Assembly (NCBI RefSeq): GCF_000423865.1
Contig: NZ_AUIU01000017.1
Coordinates: 23,518-87,517 of the forward strand
DNA: 64,000 bases
Source of the DNA: Thermodesulfovibrio thiophilus DSM 17215
Lineage (GTDB): Bacteria; Nitrospirota; Thermodesulfovibrionia; Thermodesulfovibrionales; Thermodesulfovibrionaceae
Direction: 5' to 3'
In this document: positions 49,110 through 57,362 of the stretch, one piece after another
How the letters are laid out: every line of letters begins with the position of its first letter
Position numbering within the stretch: position 1 is the stretch's first letter
Notes under the pieces: generated by a model
Seen by the model: only the letters and a program-made list of their open reading frames with translations
The model's database searches: none
Told to the model about the DNA's origin: nothing
Translations under genes and position numbers: made by a program

Positions 49110-50246
49110 ATGTGCAAAATATTCGGCTTTTCAGGGGATTTAAACGGCGAATGCATAAAAATTATTAGAGGACTCATCCTTGCCGAAGAGGGAAACAACC
49201 CTCACGGCACAGGACTGGTTTTATACGATGAAAAGAAAGGCCAGTTTATGATCAAGAAGAAAGGATTGAGGGGTTTATATTTCATAGCCAGAGGTTATGG
49301 AGACTTTCTCAACAGAAACAGAGACTCTAAAACTCACCTGATAGGGCATGTGAGGCTTAAAACATCAGGGCCACAGACAGATAGAAACGCTCATCCTTTT
49401 GGATCGGTGTGCAGGGGTAGATGGCACTTTCTGATACACAACGGAGTGCTCGGCGGTAGGATGCTGAAAGTTGCACAGAAGTTCAGTGCAAACACAGATA
49501 AAGTGGAAGTGGACTCTGAACTGTTTCTAAGATGCATCACCGCTCAGCTAAGAAAAGGAGTGAAAATTACAGATGCCATTAAGAATGCCACATATGAGAT
49601 TAGCGACATCGGAGACTTCGCATTTGCTCTGTTGAATGATGAAGGCATTTACCTGTGGAGAAATTCTCAGAGGCCTCTTAATGTCTTTTTTTATGGAGAC
49701 AACATATTCTTCGCATCAACAAAGAACATGTTTGAAAAGGCACTCGAAATTGCGGGAGTTGAACCAGATCAGATCGAATACTCTGAAGTCAAACCATATC
49801 ACCTTTACAGAATCAGGTTCAAAGATGGAAAACCTGTTATTAAAGACACCGATGAGATTCCTCATAGAGATACTGTCAGCAAGAAAAAGAAAAAATCTTA
49901 CTCATTCTACGATGAATACGGCTACTATGACCTGTACGGATACGGTAACGGCAAGAATAAAAAACAGAAAGAACAATCGCCACTTTTTAATCCATGCTGG
50001 GGAAATACCGGAGGTCTTGAGGATAAGTGCACTACGGAAGATGAAATTTTCAATAAGGCTCCCTACGAACTGACAAATGAGGAACTTGACCGTGCAATCT
50101 CAATATTAGAGCAGGACTACTATACAGTTTCGGATAGCGACGTAGAAACAAAAATCGATATTGAAGCCTGTTTGCAGGCGTATTACGACGAACGAAGAAA
50201 CAGGCAGATATTCAAAGGAGGAGGCAATGAAGTGGAACCTTTCTGA
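49110..50246 (+). CDS. Class II glutamine amidotransferase-like protein
   Basis: 378 residues. Cys2 right after the start Met ('MCKIFGFSG') is the Ntn nucleophile; 'GHVRLKTSGPQTDRNAHPF' and 'FLIHNGVLGG' are GATase-II blocks. The C-terminal third is a Lys/Tyr/Gly-rich linker and a charged helix unique to it. It would release ammonia from glutamine, which could feed the neighbouring amidoligase. A strong AGGAGG precedes the ATG. Confidence 0.85.
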   Translation: MCKIFGFSGDLNGECIKIIRGLILAEEGNNPHGTGLVLYDEKKGQFMIKKKGLRGLYFIARGYGDFLNRNRDSKTHLIGHVRLKTSGPQTDRNAHPFGSVCRGRWHFLIHNGVLGGRMLKVAQKFSANTDKVEVDSELFLRCITAQLRKGVKITDAIKNATYEISDIGDFAFALLNDEGIYLWRNSQRPLNVFFYGDNIFFASTKNMFEKALEIAGVEPDQIEYSEVKPYHLYRIRFKDGKPVIKDTDEIPHRDTVSKKKKKSYSFYDEYGYYDLYGYGNGKNKKQKEQSPLFNPCWGNTGGLEDKCTTEDEIFNKAPYELTNEELDRAISILEQDYYTVSDSDVETKIDIEACLQAYYDERRNRQIFKGGGNEVEPF

Positions 50247-50619
50247 GATAAGCAGACAAGACTGTTTAAACTTTCTCTCAGCAGAGCACTACAAAGACAG
50301 TCTGCCATCTAAGGTTAAATGTACAGGCTGCTTTATAGATGGACAGCTTACAGGAGTTGTGGGTATCTATAAAGCCTCATGGTTTCAAACTGAAATCAGA
50401 TATCTCTACGTGGCTGAAAATTACAGAAACAGAGGAATCGGAACTAATCTGGTTAAAAATGCTCTTGAGCATATTAAAACACCTGTTGTGGCTGCCACTG
50501 TTATAAAGGGCAATAAGCCATCGATGATGATATTTTTAAGGCTGGGATTCAAAGAAGCCCTTGAGTTCATAAACCCTGCCACTTCAAACGAAGTGATTCT
50601 GCTGCTTAAGAAGCTATAA
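50227..50619 (+). CDS. GNAT-family N-acetyltransferase
   Basis: 130 residues from ATG 50227 (AGGAGG upstream; longer in-frame starts overlap the previous gene). Acetyl-CoA motif A 'LYVAENYRNRGIGTNLV' (near 62-78). It overlaps the amidotransferase gene by 20 nt, so the products are coupled. It probably acetylates the same substrate or a small peptide. Complete small GNAT fold. Confidence 0.85.
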   Translation: MKWNLSEISRQDCLNFLSAEHYKDSLPSKVKCTGCFIDGQLTGVVGIYKASWFQTEIRYLYVAENYRNRGIGTNLVKNALEHIKTPVVAATVIKGNKPSMMIFLRLGFKEALEFINPATSNEVILLLKKL

Positions 50620-50634
50620 AAACTGTCAAACTTT

Positions 50635-50660
50635 AAGGGCAGGAGTTCTCCTGCCCTTTT
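50635..50660 (+). terminator. Terminator after the GNAT gene
   Basis: AAGGGCAGGAG-TT-CTCCTGCCCTT with following T residues. The 11-bp stem is perfect. Some read-through is needed to express the small genes beyond it, unless they have their own promoter. Confidence 0.75.
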
Positions 50661-50681
50661 CATTTAGTTATGGAGGGGTCA

Positions 50682-50819
50682 ATGTATTTAATAGCTGTTT
50701 TATTTATATGTTTGTTTGGATTCATAGTGCTTGCATGGGATCATATCTCAAATATAGCCCCGATTATACTGATTGGTCAGATTATATTTCTATTCTTATT
50801 TGCCAATAATAAAATTTAA
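50682..50819 (+). CDS. Tiny two-helix membrane protein
   Basis: 45 residues with GGAGGGG before ATG 50682. Two hydrophobic helices (about 2-20 and 27-42) around 'WDHISNIAP'. It could be a membrane toxin, immunity or export factor. No family is recognised. Confidence 0.6.
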   Translation: MYLIAVLFICLFGFIVLAWDHISNIAPIILIGQIIFLFLFANNKI

Positions 50820-50828
50820 GGAGGTAAC

Positions 50829-51029
50829 ATGGGTTATATAGTTATAAGAATCAGAGAAAAAGAAGGAGAAAAATTAACAATCAATAATGAATTTACCTAC
50901 ATATTTCTCATATCCAGACAGTCCAGAAAGATTGCAGTTGAAAAGCTGTTTTCACTTCTCATACAGTATGGGGAGCTGACTTCAATTGAAGAAGTAAAAC
51001 AGCTGTCATTTAAAAGTATTAAAAATTAA
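50829..51029 (+). CDS. Small soluble protein of unknown function
   Basis: 66 residues with TAAGGAGG before the ATG. A beta-rich start ('YIVIRIREKEGEKL') then helices. It follows the tiny membrane protein by 9 nt. No family is recognised. Confidence 0.6.
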   Translation: MGYIVIRIREKEGEKLTINNEFTYIFLISRQSRKIAVEKLFSLLIQYGELTSIEEVKQLSFKSIKN

Positions 51030-51104
51030 AGTTTATCTCTCTATTCCTCCTGTCTGTCTTTGACAACGGGGGAATAGACTTTAAAAACAAACGGAGGGGC
51101 AAAA

Positions 51105-51224
51105 ATGTTAAAAGCATTAAGAGTTTTTAAAGGTAACAAAGAAGCTGATATTTATAAACACGTTAAGTGCTGTGGAGTTGATGACGAAATTAAACCCAGT
51201 AAAAACTGTAACTATTACTCTTAG
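51105..51224 (+). CDS. 39-residue Cys-containing peptide, possible modification substrate
   Basis: ATG 51105 follows GGAGGGG at a good distance. A basic, hydrophobic N-terminal half ('MLKALRVFKGNKE') is followed by 'HVKCCGVDDEIKPSKNCNYYS' at the C-terminus, which has a Cys pair, a third Cys, and Asp/Glu/Lys side chains that an amidoligase could join. It is the last gene before a strong terminator. That it is a precursor peptide is only an inference. Confidence 0.5.
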   Translation: MLKALRVFKGNKEADIYKHVKCCGVDDEIKPSKNCNYYS

Positions 51225-51268
51225 AAGGAAATTTTAAAAAATATATCTTTTATTAACAACAACAAAAA

Positions 51269-51297
51269 CCCCCGGAGACCCACTCCGGGGGTTTTTT
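51269..51297 (+). terminator. Strong terminator closing the amidoligase operon
   Basis: CCCCCGGAG-ACCCA-CTCCGGGGG followed by six T (51292-51297). It also marks the last sequence that looks like part of the conjugative element. Confidence 0.9.
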
Positions 51298-51335
51298 ATT
51301 TCTACATCTATCTTTGTTGCAATTGTTTAAATCAA

Positions 51336-52225
51336 TTACTTGGTTTGCCTTGCTGGACATTTAACATCGAAGTGAACTTCACCACTTCTTTCTATTTTTT
51401 CAACCAGTCCAACTTCCCATGTTAAATAATCATGCATTGCTTTTGGATTAGCTCCAACGTCCTCATAAGGTTTATACCAGTTATCATCATTACTGCATAG
51501 AGCACGATTTAGTCCTTTCTCAACAGCAAAACCAGCATTTTTCCATGTTTGAGTTCCACCTGTTAATATGTAAACTTTTTTGTTAGGCCAGAGCATTTTA
51601 AAATCCTTTAAAGAATTTTTTGCAATTCTAACATCATAAGCTGTTAATACAACCTGAGATGCCGATGCAATCAAATCTTTAGCAAGCGGCAGTCTGCCTC
51701 TAACAATCCAATATGCACCTGGTATATGTCCAGCAGCATATTCTTTGCTGTTGCTCAAATCAATTACAATGGCTGATTTGTCTTTAGTTAATAAATCATT
51801 GAGCGCTTCAGCAGACAATGTTTTTTCAGAAGAAATAGTTAAAACATCACTAACAATATTATGTACATCCTGAGTCATTGGAAGTTTTGTATAATCGTCT
51901 TTTAACACATAGACATTTGGATATCCCATCTGGTTAAGCCATGAGGCTGTCATTATGGCTCTAACTTCATAATTATCAAGAAGAACAATACGGCCATTAC
52001 GCACAGCAGCATATTCATCTGTAGCCTGAACTAATTGAACACCCTGAGCAAAACGTGCTCCTTGATAATGACCCTTGGCATATTCTTCTGGTTGTCTAAC
52101 ATCAAAAATATACAGATTTCTATCACCACGTTCTGCTTCCCACTGATTAAGCGTAGCTAAATTCTGAGTAGCCCGACATCCTTCTATTTGTATGATAAAA
52201 CTGTCAACAGCTTCAATTTTTTCAT
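51336..52225 (-). pseudogene. Exported multi-domain rhodanese, frameshifted near its start
   Basis: A long minus-strand frame from about 52210 to 51336 codes rhodanese-type repeats: 'DVRQPEEYAKGHY' in the first domain and 'IDLSNSKEYAAGHIPGAYW' in the second. The expected active-site Cys is replaced ('VLTAYDVRIA'). There is no start codon in this frame. An ATG at 52225 in another frame gives a signal-like 'MKKLKLLTVLS' and then stops. One frameshift near 52185-52215 would join them. A shorter product from GTG 52004 is possible but would lack the first domain. Confidence 0.6.
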
Positions 52226-52362
52226 TTAGCTGTTATCCTGTATAATAAGATTATGAGTAAACTTTCGTTCACTGTCAAGTGGTTGGAAATTAAATAATTT
52301 GAGAGAGCTATCTTTGTGAATAGACTATTTTAAAAAAAATATAATAACGTAATTTTGATAAA

Positions 52363-52391
52363 TTGCTAAAAAAACTTTTCTTGGCTATAAT
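52363..52391 (+). promoter_or_regulatory. Sigma-70-like promoter of the fur-type gene
   Basis: TTGCTA (52363-52368), 17 bp, TATAAT (52386-52391), followed by AAAGGAG before the ATG at 52418. The leader would be about 20 nt. Confidence 0.6.
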
Positions 52392-52417
52392 GAAAATATT
52401 TCTCAAAAGGAGTTTTT

Positions 52418-52888
52418 ATGCCTTTTGGACAAGGATGTGGTTGTAGAGGTAGATTTAGAGAGTTTGGCTTAAAATGGACTCAGACAAGGCAAGCCATAAT
52501 TGAAGTTCTATCATCAAAGAATGGGCATTTAAGTGCTGAGGAAATATTTCTTGAAGTAAAAAAGCTCTTACCAGGTATAGGGCTTGCTACAGTTTATAGA
52601 ACATTAGAACTCCTCACAGAGATGGGAATTATAAGAAAGTATGATTTTAAAGATGGCAGATCTCGTTATGAATTCATTAAGGGAAAAGAAAAAGTAGAAC
52701 ATTATCATCTTATCTGTCGCATTTGTGGAAAAATTATTGATTATGAAATAGACCATGAAAAACAGCAGAATCCTCTTAAAGAGTTGAAAGATATTTTATA
52801 TGCAAAATGTAAGTTTACCATTGAGCGTTCGGATATACAGTTTTGGGGAATCTGTGATAAATGTAAATCATTAATAGAAAAAAGCTAA
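52418..52888 (+). CDS. fur: Fur-family metalloregulator
   Basis: 156 residues. After an unusual Cys/Gly-rich start (FGQGCGCRGR) comes the Fur winged helix ('LKWTQTRQAIIEVL', 'LATVYRTLELLTEMGII'), then 'EHYHLICRICGKIIDYE' with the structural CxxC and a final 'CDKC' pair. It should control the neighbouring uptake genes; a Fur-box-like site lies at 62113. Fur, Zur, Nur or PerR type cannot be fixed by eye. Confidence 0.92.
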   Translation: MPFGQGCGCRGRFREFGLKWTQTRQAIIEVLSSKNGHLSAEEIFLEVKKLLPGIGLATVYRTLELLTEMGIIRKYDFKDGRSRYEFIKGKEKVEHYHLICRICGKIIDYEIDHEKQQNPLKELKDILYAKCKFTIERSDIQFWGICDKCKSLIEKS

Positions 52889-53307
52889 ATTTTTATAATA
52901 AAATGAATTTATAAACTTTATACCTCTGTTGAAAGCTCACCTATATTATTCTATTTGCTATTATAACTATCTGTTCTGCTAGGGAAAAGGCTTTTTAATT
53001 TAGGATTGAAAAAATATTTAAAATATGATGGTTTCATAGTGGTAGTTGAATCTTGAAGGGAAAATCCAGAAATAATATTTTAATTGAAAGGTGTAATGAT
53101 CTATATCAGAGGTTTCCTTGATTGAAAAATTAAAAAATATTAAAACTGTAAAAAATGGGCATAGCTATCACATAAACAAAAATATATCATTTGAGTCTAA
53201 ATTTAATGTTGAAATTAAAAAAATTGCTGAAAAAATTTAAAATACTCGAAGTGTTTTTTTTAAGGAAAGCTGAGTTAAAAAATTAATTTTGTAGCACATC
53301 TGTAGAG
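52889..53307. other. Intergenic, AT-rich, with a short gene remnant
   Basis: Nothing convincing except a 40-codon open stretch from TTG 53118 to TAA 53240 ('LIEKLKNIKTVKNGHSYHIN' at its start) without a ribosome-binding site. It is probably a leftover tail of a lost gene. Confidence 0.35.
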
Positions 53308-53337
53308 TTGACAAAAAGTTTGTTTTTATGCTTTAAT
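53308..53337 (+). promoter_or_regulatory. Promoter before the TonB-receptor leader
   Basis: TTGACA (53308-53313), 18 bp, TTTAAT (53332-53337). Transcription would start near 53344, at the first paired element of the leader. Confidence 0.55.
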
Positions 53338-53340
53338 TTG

Positions 53341-53463
53341 CTAATCCAAGAAGGATTACCTTTAGCTTAGTAGAAGAAAGCCTCGTCACTTGTGACGGGG
53401 AAAAGTCAGCTTCAAGCCATGAAGGCCGTGGAAGGGAGAGTACTCCCAGCCACGGCTTTTTTT
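53341..53463 (+). ncRNA. Structured, terminator-ended leader of the TonB receptor gene (riboswitch-like)
   Basis: The leader contains AATCC/GGATT (53343-53356), hairpin CCTCGTCAC-TTG-TGACGGGG (53381-53400), then AAAAGTCAG, and an intrinsic terminator GCCGTGG/CCACGGC plus seven T (53425-53463), 75 nt before the coding start. The stretch 53381-53409 recurs in inverted form (28 of 29 nt) at 60241-60269. AGTCAG resembles the start of the cobalamin-riboswitch B12 box, but the rest of that consensus is missing. The class is unknown. Promoter-aptamer-terminator order suggests control by attenuation. Confidence 0.5.
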
Positions 53464-53537
53464 ATGAAGTAGACTTATGAAAAGTCTCAGCCTCTCTGAA
53501 GAGAGTACAAGTTAAATAATATCTTTGAGGGGTTGAG

Positions 53538-55763
53538 ATGATTTATCTAATTGTTTTTATTTTAGTTTTTTTGTGTTTTGATTCTGCTCCAGCAGGGCAA
53601 CAGAATGATACAAAATTACCTGAAGTTGTTGTAACAGGAGAAAAAATTATGACCCCTACAAAACAAACAGGTGAGACAGTTTACACGGGAACAGAACTAA
53701 CGACAAAAGGGCTGGAACTTTCAGGAGAAAGAGGCAAAACAAACATTTATGAAGCTATCTCCATTCTTCCCGGAGTTGTATTTGAAAGCCCTGATTCAAA
53801 TAATCTTGCCACAGAACAGACAAATATAAGAGTTAGAGGCATAAGAGGCTATCTTGGGGCTATGACAGTCGAAGGGATTCCCAATTATGGTGGTAATCCA
53901 ATGGGTCCACGAGCCTATATTTATGATCTTGAAAACTTTGAAAGTATATCACTATACAAAGGTGCTGTTCCTGGAGATCTCGGAGTAGGAGTTGGAAATC
54001 GCGGAGGTGCCATTGAGTTGAGACCTCTCTGGGCAGATGAAAAATTCGGCTTAAAACTTTCCCAATCTGTAGGTTCCTTTGAGTATAAGAGAACATTCCT
54101 CAGGCTTGATTCAGGCACTATAGGTTCTGTTCAGACAAGACTGTCTCTTTCTTATTCTTTCACAGAACAGGATAAGTGGAAAGGTCCTGGCGACATTGGC
54201 CCGAGAAATAACTTTAACTTTACATTTGTTCAGCCAGTTGGGGAAACTATTGAAATTAAACTTTGGGCAAACTTTAACGAAATAAAACACTATAAGTACC
54301 GATCTTTAAGTTATAAGGAGATAAAAGACTTAGATAATTTCTATCGACTGGACTTCAATAAATCATTTACTGGTACGCCTGCGGATGACTATCTTTACTA
54401 CAAATACAACTGGGAAAGACATAAAAACAGGGATTTCTATGGATTTATAAATGTCAAAGTTAGTGACTCTATCAAGCTCATCTTTAAACCTTACATATCA
54501 AAAGAAGACGCCAAAATAAAAGATGGTTCAGAAAGTATTCAAGGAAAGCCCGGAGTGCAGGAAAGAATAAGAGATATAGAAAGAAAGGGGTTAATCTCTG
54601 AAATAGCCTTTGAACTTGGTAATATAAAAGCTTCATTAGGCTACCACTACGAATCAGCAGACATGAATATATATACTGAAAACTACTGGATAAATAACGA
54701 AGCAAATCTAACCTATCGGGGGTATGGAGTTTTCACCACTACAGAAACTAACTATATTAATAGCCCATACTTAAAGATTGCTGGAACCATTGAGAAAATT
54801 AACTGGCAGATGGGTATTAAGTATTTTAAGTTTAAAGACTCAGAAAGCAAGGGTTATGTAACTGAGTATCCTGGCGGAATTCCTACTTTAGTAAGGGCAC
54901 CGGATCTTGATAGAAAAAGCAGAATCTACGATATCTGGCTTCCAACAGCAGGATTATCTTACAGTTTTGATGATAGCGTTGAAGTTTACATAAGTTATGG
55001 GAAAAACTTCATAAGACCTTATGCTTATATGCCTCTTTTAAGCCTTTACAATCGTTTAAGACCAAATTTTCAGGCTGCAGGAATAACTCTTAATGATCTA
55101 TTTGAGGGCTATAACATAGAACGTTCTTATAATGTGGATTTTGGAGTAAGAATTATCAAAGATATTATAGAGATAACTCCCACTTTATTTCTCTCAAAAC
55201 ACAAAAATCTTCTTACCACTGTTTCAGATCCAAGAGTTTTAGATAGCGGAAAATCTGTAAACTATCAGCAGAACCTAGGAAAAGCAAAAGGATATGGTTT
55301 GGAGCTTCCTATGAATGTCTTTCTCTCAAATGGGTTAACCTTTTATCTTAATCCCACTTACAATCACTTAACCTATGACGGTGATATTACCTATCAGGGC
55401 CAAACCTTTTCAACAGACGGCAAACAGGTAGTGGATGTGCCAAGATGGTCAGCTACATCAGGATTAATAATTAAATACAAAGATTTTGAGATTATTCCTC
55501 AACTGAGATATATAGGGAAAAGATACGGAAATGTAGAACATAAAGAAAAAGTAGCCTCTTATCAAGTTTTTGACTTAAAACTTAGCTACATCAAAGAAAA
55601 AATAGGGACACTCAAGACATTAAAAGCTTCCATAGAGTTAGATAACATCTTTGACAAAAAGTATGTTTCTGTAATCAATGCAATGGACAATGCTGTATCT
55701 GGAACTACCTATTATGTAGGTGCTCCATTTACAGTTAAAGGCTCAATATCTTTTACTTTTTAG
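53538..55763 (+). CDS. TonB-dependent outer-membrane receptor
   Basis: 741 residues. Signal peptide (about 1-19), TonB box 'LPEVVVTGEK' (near 27), plug domain with 'NIRVRGIRGYLGAMTVEGIP', then a 22-strand-type barrel rich in aromatic/Gly strands and a final Phe ('GSISFTF'). It imports a chelate or cobalamin-type ligand. It heads a unit with CooC-like, TrmO, and FecBCD-type genes, under a structured leader. Confidence 0.93.
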   Translation: MIYLIVFILVFLCFDSAPAGQQNDTKLPEVVVTGEKIMTPTKQTGETVYTGTELTTKGLELSGERGKTNIYEAISILPGVVFESPDSNNLATEQTNIRVRGIRGYLGAMTVEGIPNYGGNPMGPRAYIYDLENFESISLYKGAVPGDLGVGVGNRGGAIELRPLWADEKFGLKLSQSVGSFEYKRTFLRLDSGTIGSVQTRLSLSYSFTEQDKWKGPGDIGPRNNFNFTFVQPVGETIEIKLWANFNEIKHYKYRSLSYKEIKDLDNFYRLDFNKSFTGTPADDYLYYKYNWERHKNRDFYGFINVKVSDSIKLIFKPYISKEDAKIKDGSESIQGKPGVQERIRDIERKGLISEIAFELGNIKASLGYHYESADMNIYTENYWINNEANLTYRGYGVFTTTETNYINSPYLKIAGTIEKINWQMGIKYFKFKDSESKGYVTEYPGGIPTLVRAPDLDRKSRIYDIWLPTAGLSYSFDDSVEVYISYGKNFIRPYAYMPLLSLYNRLRPNFQAAGITLNDLFEGYNIERSYNVDFGVRIIKDIIEITPTLFLSKHKNLLTTVSDPRVLDSGKSVNYQQNLGKAKGYGLELPMNVFLSNGLTFYLNPTYNHLTYDGDITYQGQTFSTDGKQVVDVPRWSATSGLIIKYKDFEIIPQLRYIGKRYGNVEHKEKVASYQVFDLKLSYIKEKIGTLKTLKASIELDNIFDKKYVSVINAMDNAVSGTTYYVGAPFTVKGSISFTF

Positions 55764-55775
55764 GGGGGTAAGAAT

Positions 55776-56576
55776 ATGAAGAAAGTTGCTGTAGTAGGTA
55801 AAGGTGGTGTTGGTAAGAGTTTTGTAGTGTATGGACTTACAAAGGCTTTGGTAAAAAGAGGTAACAGAGTTCTCGTTATAGATTCAGATGAAAGCAATCA
55901 GACACTTTATAAACTCTTTGGTTTTGACAGTCCACCTTCAGCGTTTATGGATTTTTTAGGCGGGAAGAAAACAGTTCAGCAAAGTATTATCAAAAGATTT
56001 CAGTCAGGAGAAAAAGAGCTTAAAATGAGTTTAATTGAAAGAAAGATTTTCAGTATTGATGACATTCCGGATGAATTTATCATAAAAGATGACAGAATGT
56101 TTCTGGTTAGTATTGGGAAAATCAAGGAACCTATGGAGGGATGTGCATGTCCCATGGGAGTGGTAATCAGAGAGTTTCTTGATAAGATTGAGTTAAAAAA
56201 CACAGAAATAATTATTGTCGATACAGAAGCAGGAGTTGAACATTTTGGAAGAGGAATTGAAAAAGGAATAGACACGGTTATAGCAGTTGCTGAACCCTAT
56301 CTTGACTCCATTGAGGTAGCAGAGAAAGCTCTCTTGCTTGCCCAAAAGATGGATAAAAAGGTGTATTTTCTTTTAAATAAAGTGCCATTAGAATTTGAGG
56401 ATAAACTTAAACAGAATCTTCAGAAAAAGGAAATTCACATTTCAGGGATAATACACTTTTCACCGGAGATTTATAGCTCCTCCATTGAAGGTAAAATACC
56501 ACAGAAAACATCTATTTTTAATGAAATTGAGGAGGTTTCAGAAAAAATATGGAAGAATACAGATTTAATCCCATAG
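55776..56576 (+). CDS. CooC-like P-loop ATPase
   Basis: 266 residues. Deviant Walker A 'GKGGVGKS' at 8-15, 'VLVIDSDESNQTL' and a CxC-type motif in 'EGCACPMGV' near 125, as in CooC nickel-insertion ATPases of CO dehydrogenase. It lies 12 nt after the receptor gene. A role in metal-centre maturation, perhaps nickel or cobalt, is inferred. No CODH gene is in the window. Confidence 0.82.
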   Translation: MKKVAVVGKGGVGKSFVVYGLTKALVKRGNRVLVIDSDESNQTLYKLFGFDSPPSAFMDFLGGKKTVQQSIIKRFQSGEKELKMSLIERKIFSIDDIPDEFIIKDDRMFLVSIGKIKEPMEGCACPMGVVIREFLDKIELKNTEIIIVDTEAGVEHFGRGIEKGIDTVIAVAEPYLDSIEVAEKALLLAQKMDKKVYFLLNKVPLEFEDKLKQNLQKKEIHISGIIHFSPEIYSSSIEGKIPQKTSIFNEIEEVSEKIWKNTDLIP

Positions 56577-56989
56577 GATATGTAAGAGCAAAGGCAGAGA
56601 GTTTACCACGACACTGGACAATTTCAGATATTGAAGGACAGATTATTATTAATCCTGAGTATAACGACGGATTGAAAGGTATAAAAGCAGGAGATAAAAT
56701 TGTTGTTATTTTTTATTTCCATAAATCACCCCCATTTACATATGATAAGCTTAATCAGAAACCAGCTCATATTAATGAACAAAGAGGAGTCTTCAGTATC
56801 TGTTCACCGCACAGACCAAATCCAATAGGGCTTTCAGTGCTTGAAGTAGTTGATATTTTCGATAATGTAATCAAAGTACGAAGAATTGATATGTTGGATG
56901 GAACTCCTGTGCTCGATATAAAGCCTTACATTGAATATAAGCCCTATGAAAAACAGGCATATAGTCCTTCTGAACGGAGCGAAGAATGA
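56549..56989 (+). CDS. trmO: TrmO/TsaA-family tRNA t6A methyltransferase
   Basis: 146 residues. 'PIGYVRAKAE', 'HINEQRGVFSICSPHRPNPIGLSVLEVV' (SAM/tRNA site, near 70-98) and 'LDGTPVLDIKPYIEY' are the family blocks. In E. coli TrmO methylates t6A37 in tRNA-Thr. Stand-alone homologues often sit in metal-uptake operons. It overlaps the ATPase gene by 28 nt. Confidence 0.9.
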   Translation: MEEYRFNPIGYVRAKAESLPRHWTISDIEGQIIINPEYNDGLKGIKAGDKIVVIFYFHKSPPFTYDKLNQKPAHINEQRGVFSICSPHRPNPIGLSVLEVVDIFDNVIKVRRIDMLDGTPVLDIKPYIEYKPYEKQAYSPSERSEE

Positions 56990-57004
56990 CAAGAGAAGGA
57001 GGAA

Positions 57005-57352
57005 GTTGTTAAAAAAGTGATAGTGATAAACTCCATCCAATTTAAGATCATATCCAATTCAGCAAAGAAAATAGATGAACATGATACAGAGATAATCGCA
57101 AAATATTTAAATAAAGAACTAATGTCCACATTTAGAGTTAAGAGTAACAAACAGGCACAATTAACAAGTCTTATAGGGACGAGATCTAAGTTTTATAAAC
57201 TTAGAACAACATTGAAGAACAAGATACATAATATACTGAATGCGAATGGTATAGTAACTAAGAAAGAATTGTTTTCTTCAGAAAAATCCCTTAATTCAAT
57301 TCTTACTATTGAAATAGAAGAGATATATAAATTTGAATTAAAGATAATAGGA
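57005..57352 (+). pseudogene. IS110-family transposase fragment
   Basis: The frame from about 57017 reads 'VIVINSIQFKIISNSAKKIDEHDTEIIAKYL' in pieces that match the IS110 block (NP.qfK.is.s.KkTDk.Da..la.yL), then 'LRTTLKNKIHNILNANGI'. N-terminal DEDD residues and the C-terminal Ser domain are missing. It stops being transposase-like near 57352, just before the next gene, so a decayed insertion has left a central part. Confidence 0.6.
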
Positions 57353-57362
57353 GGAGGATATA

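Noticed and set aside
53341..53463. Cobalamin riboswitch
   Set aside because: Only AGTCAG of the B12 box and a vague GGGAA are present. The GGTG and CCCGCAACTG-type parts of the consensus are missing.
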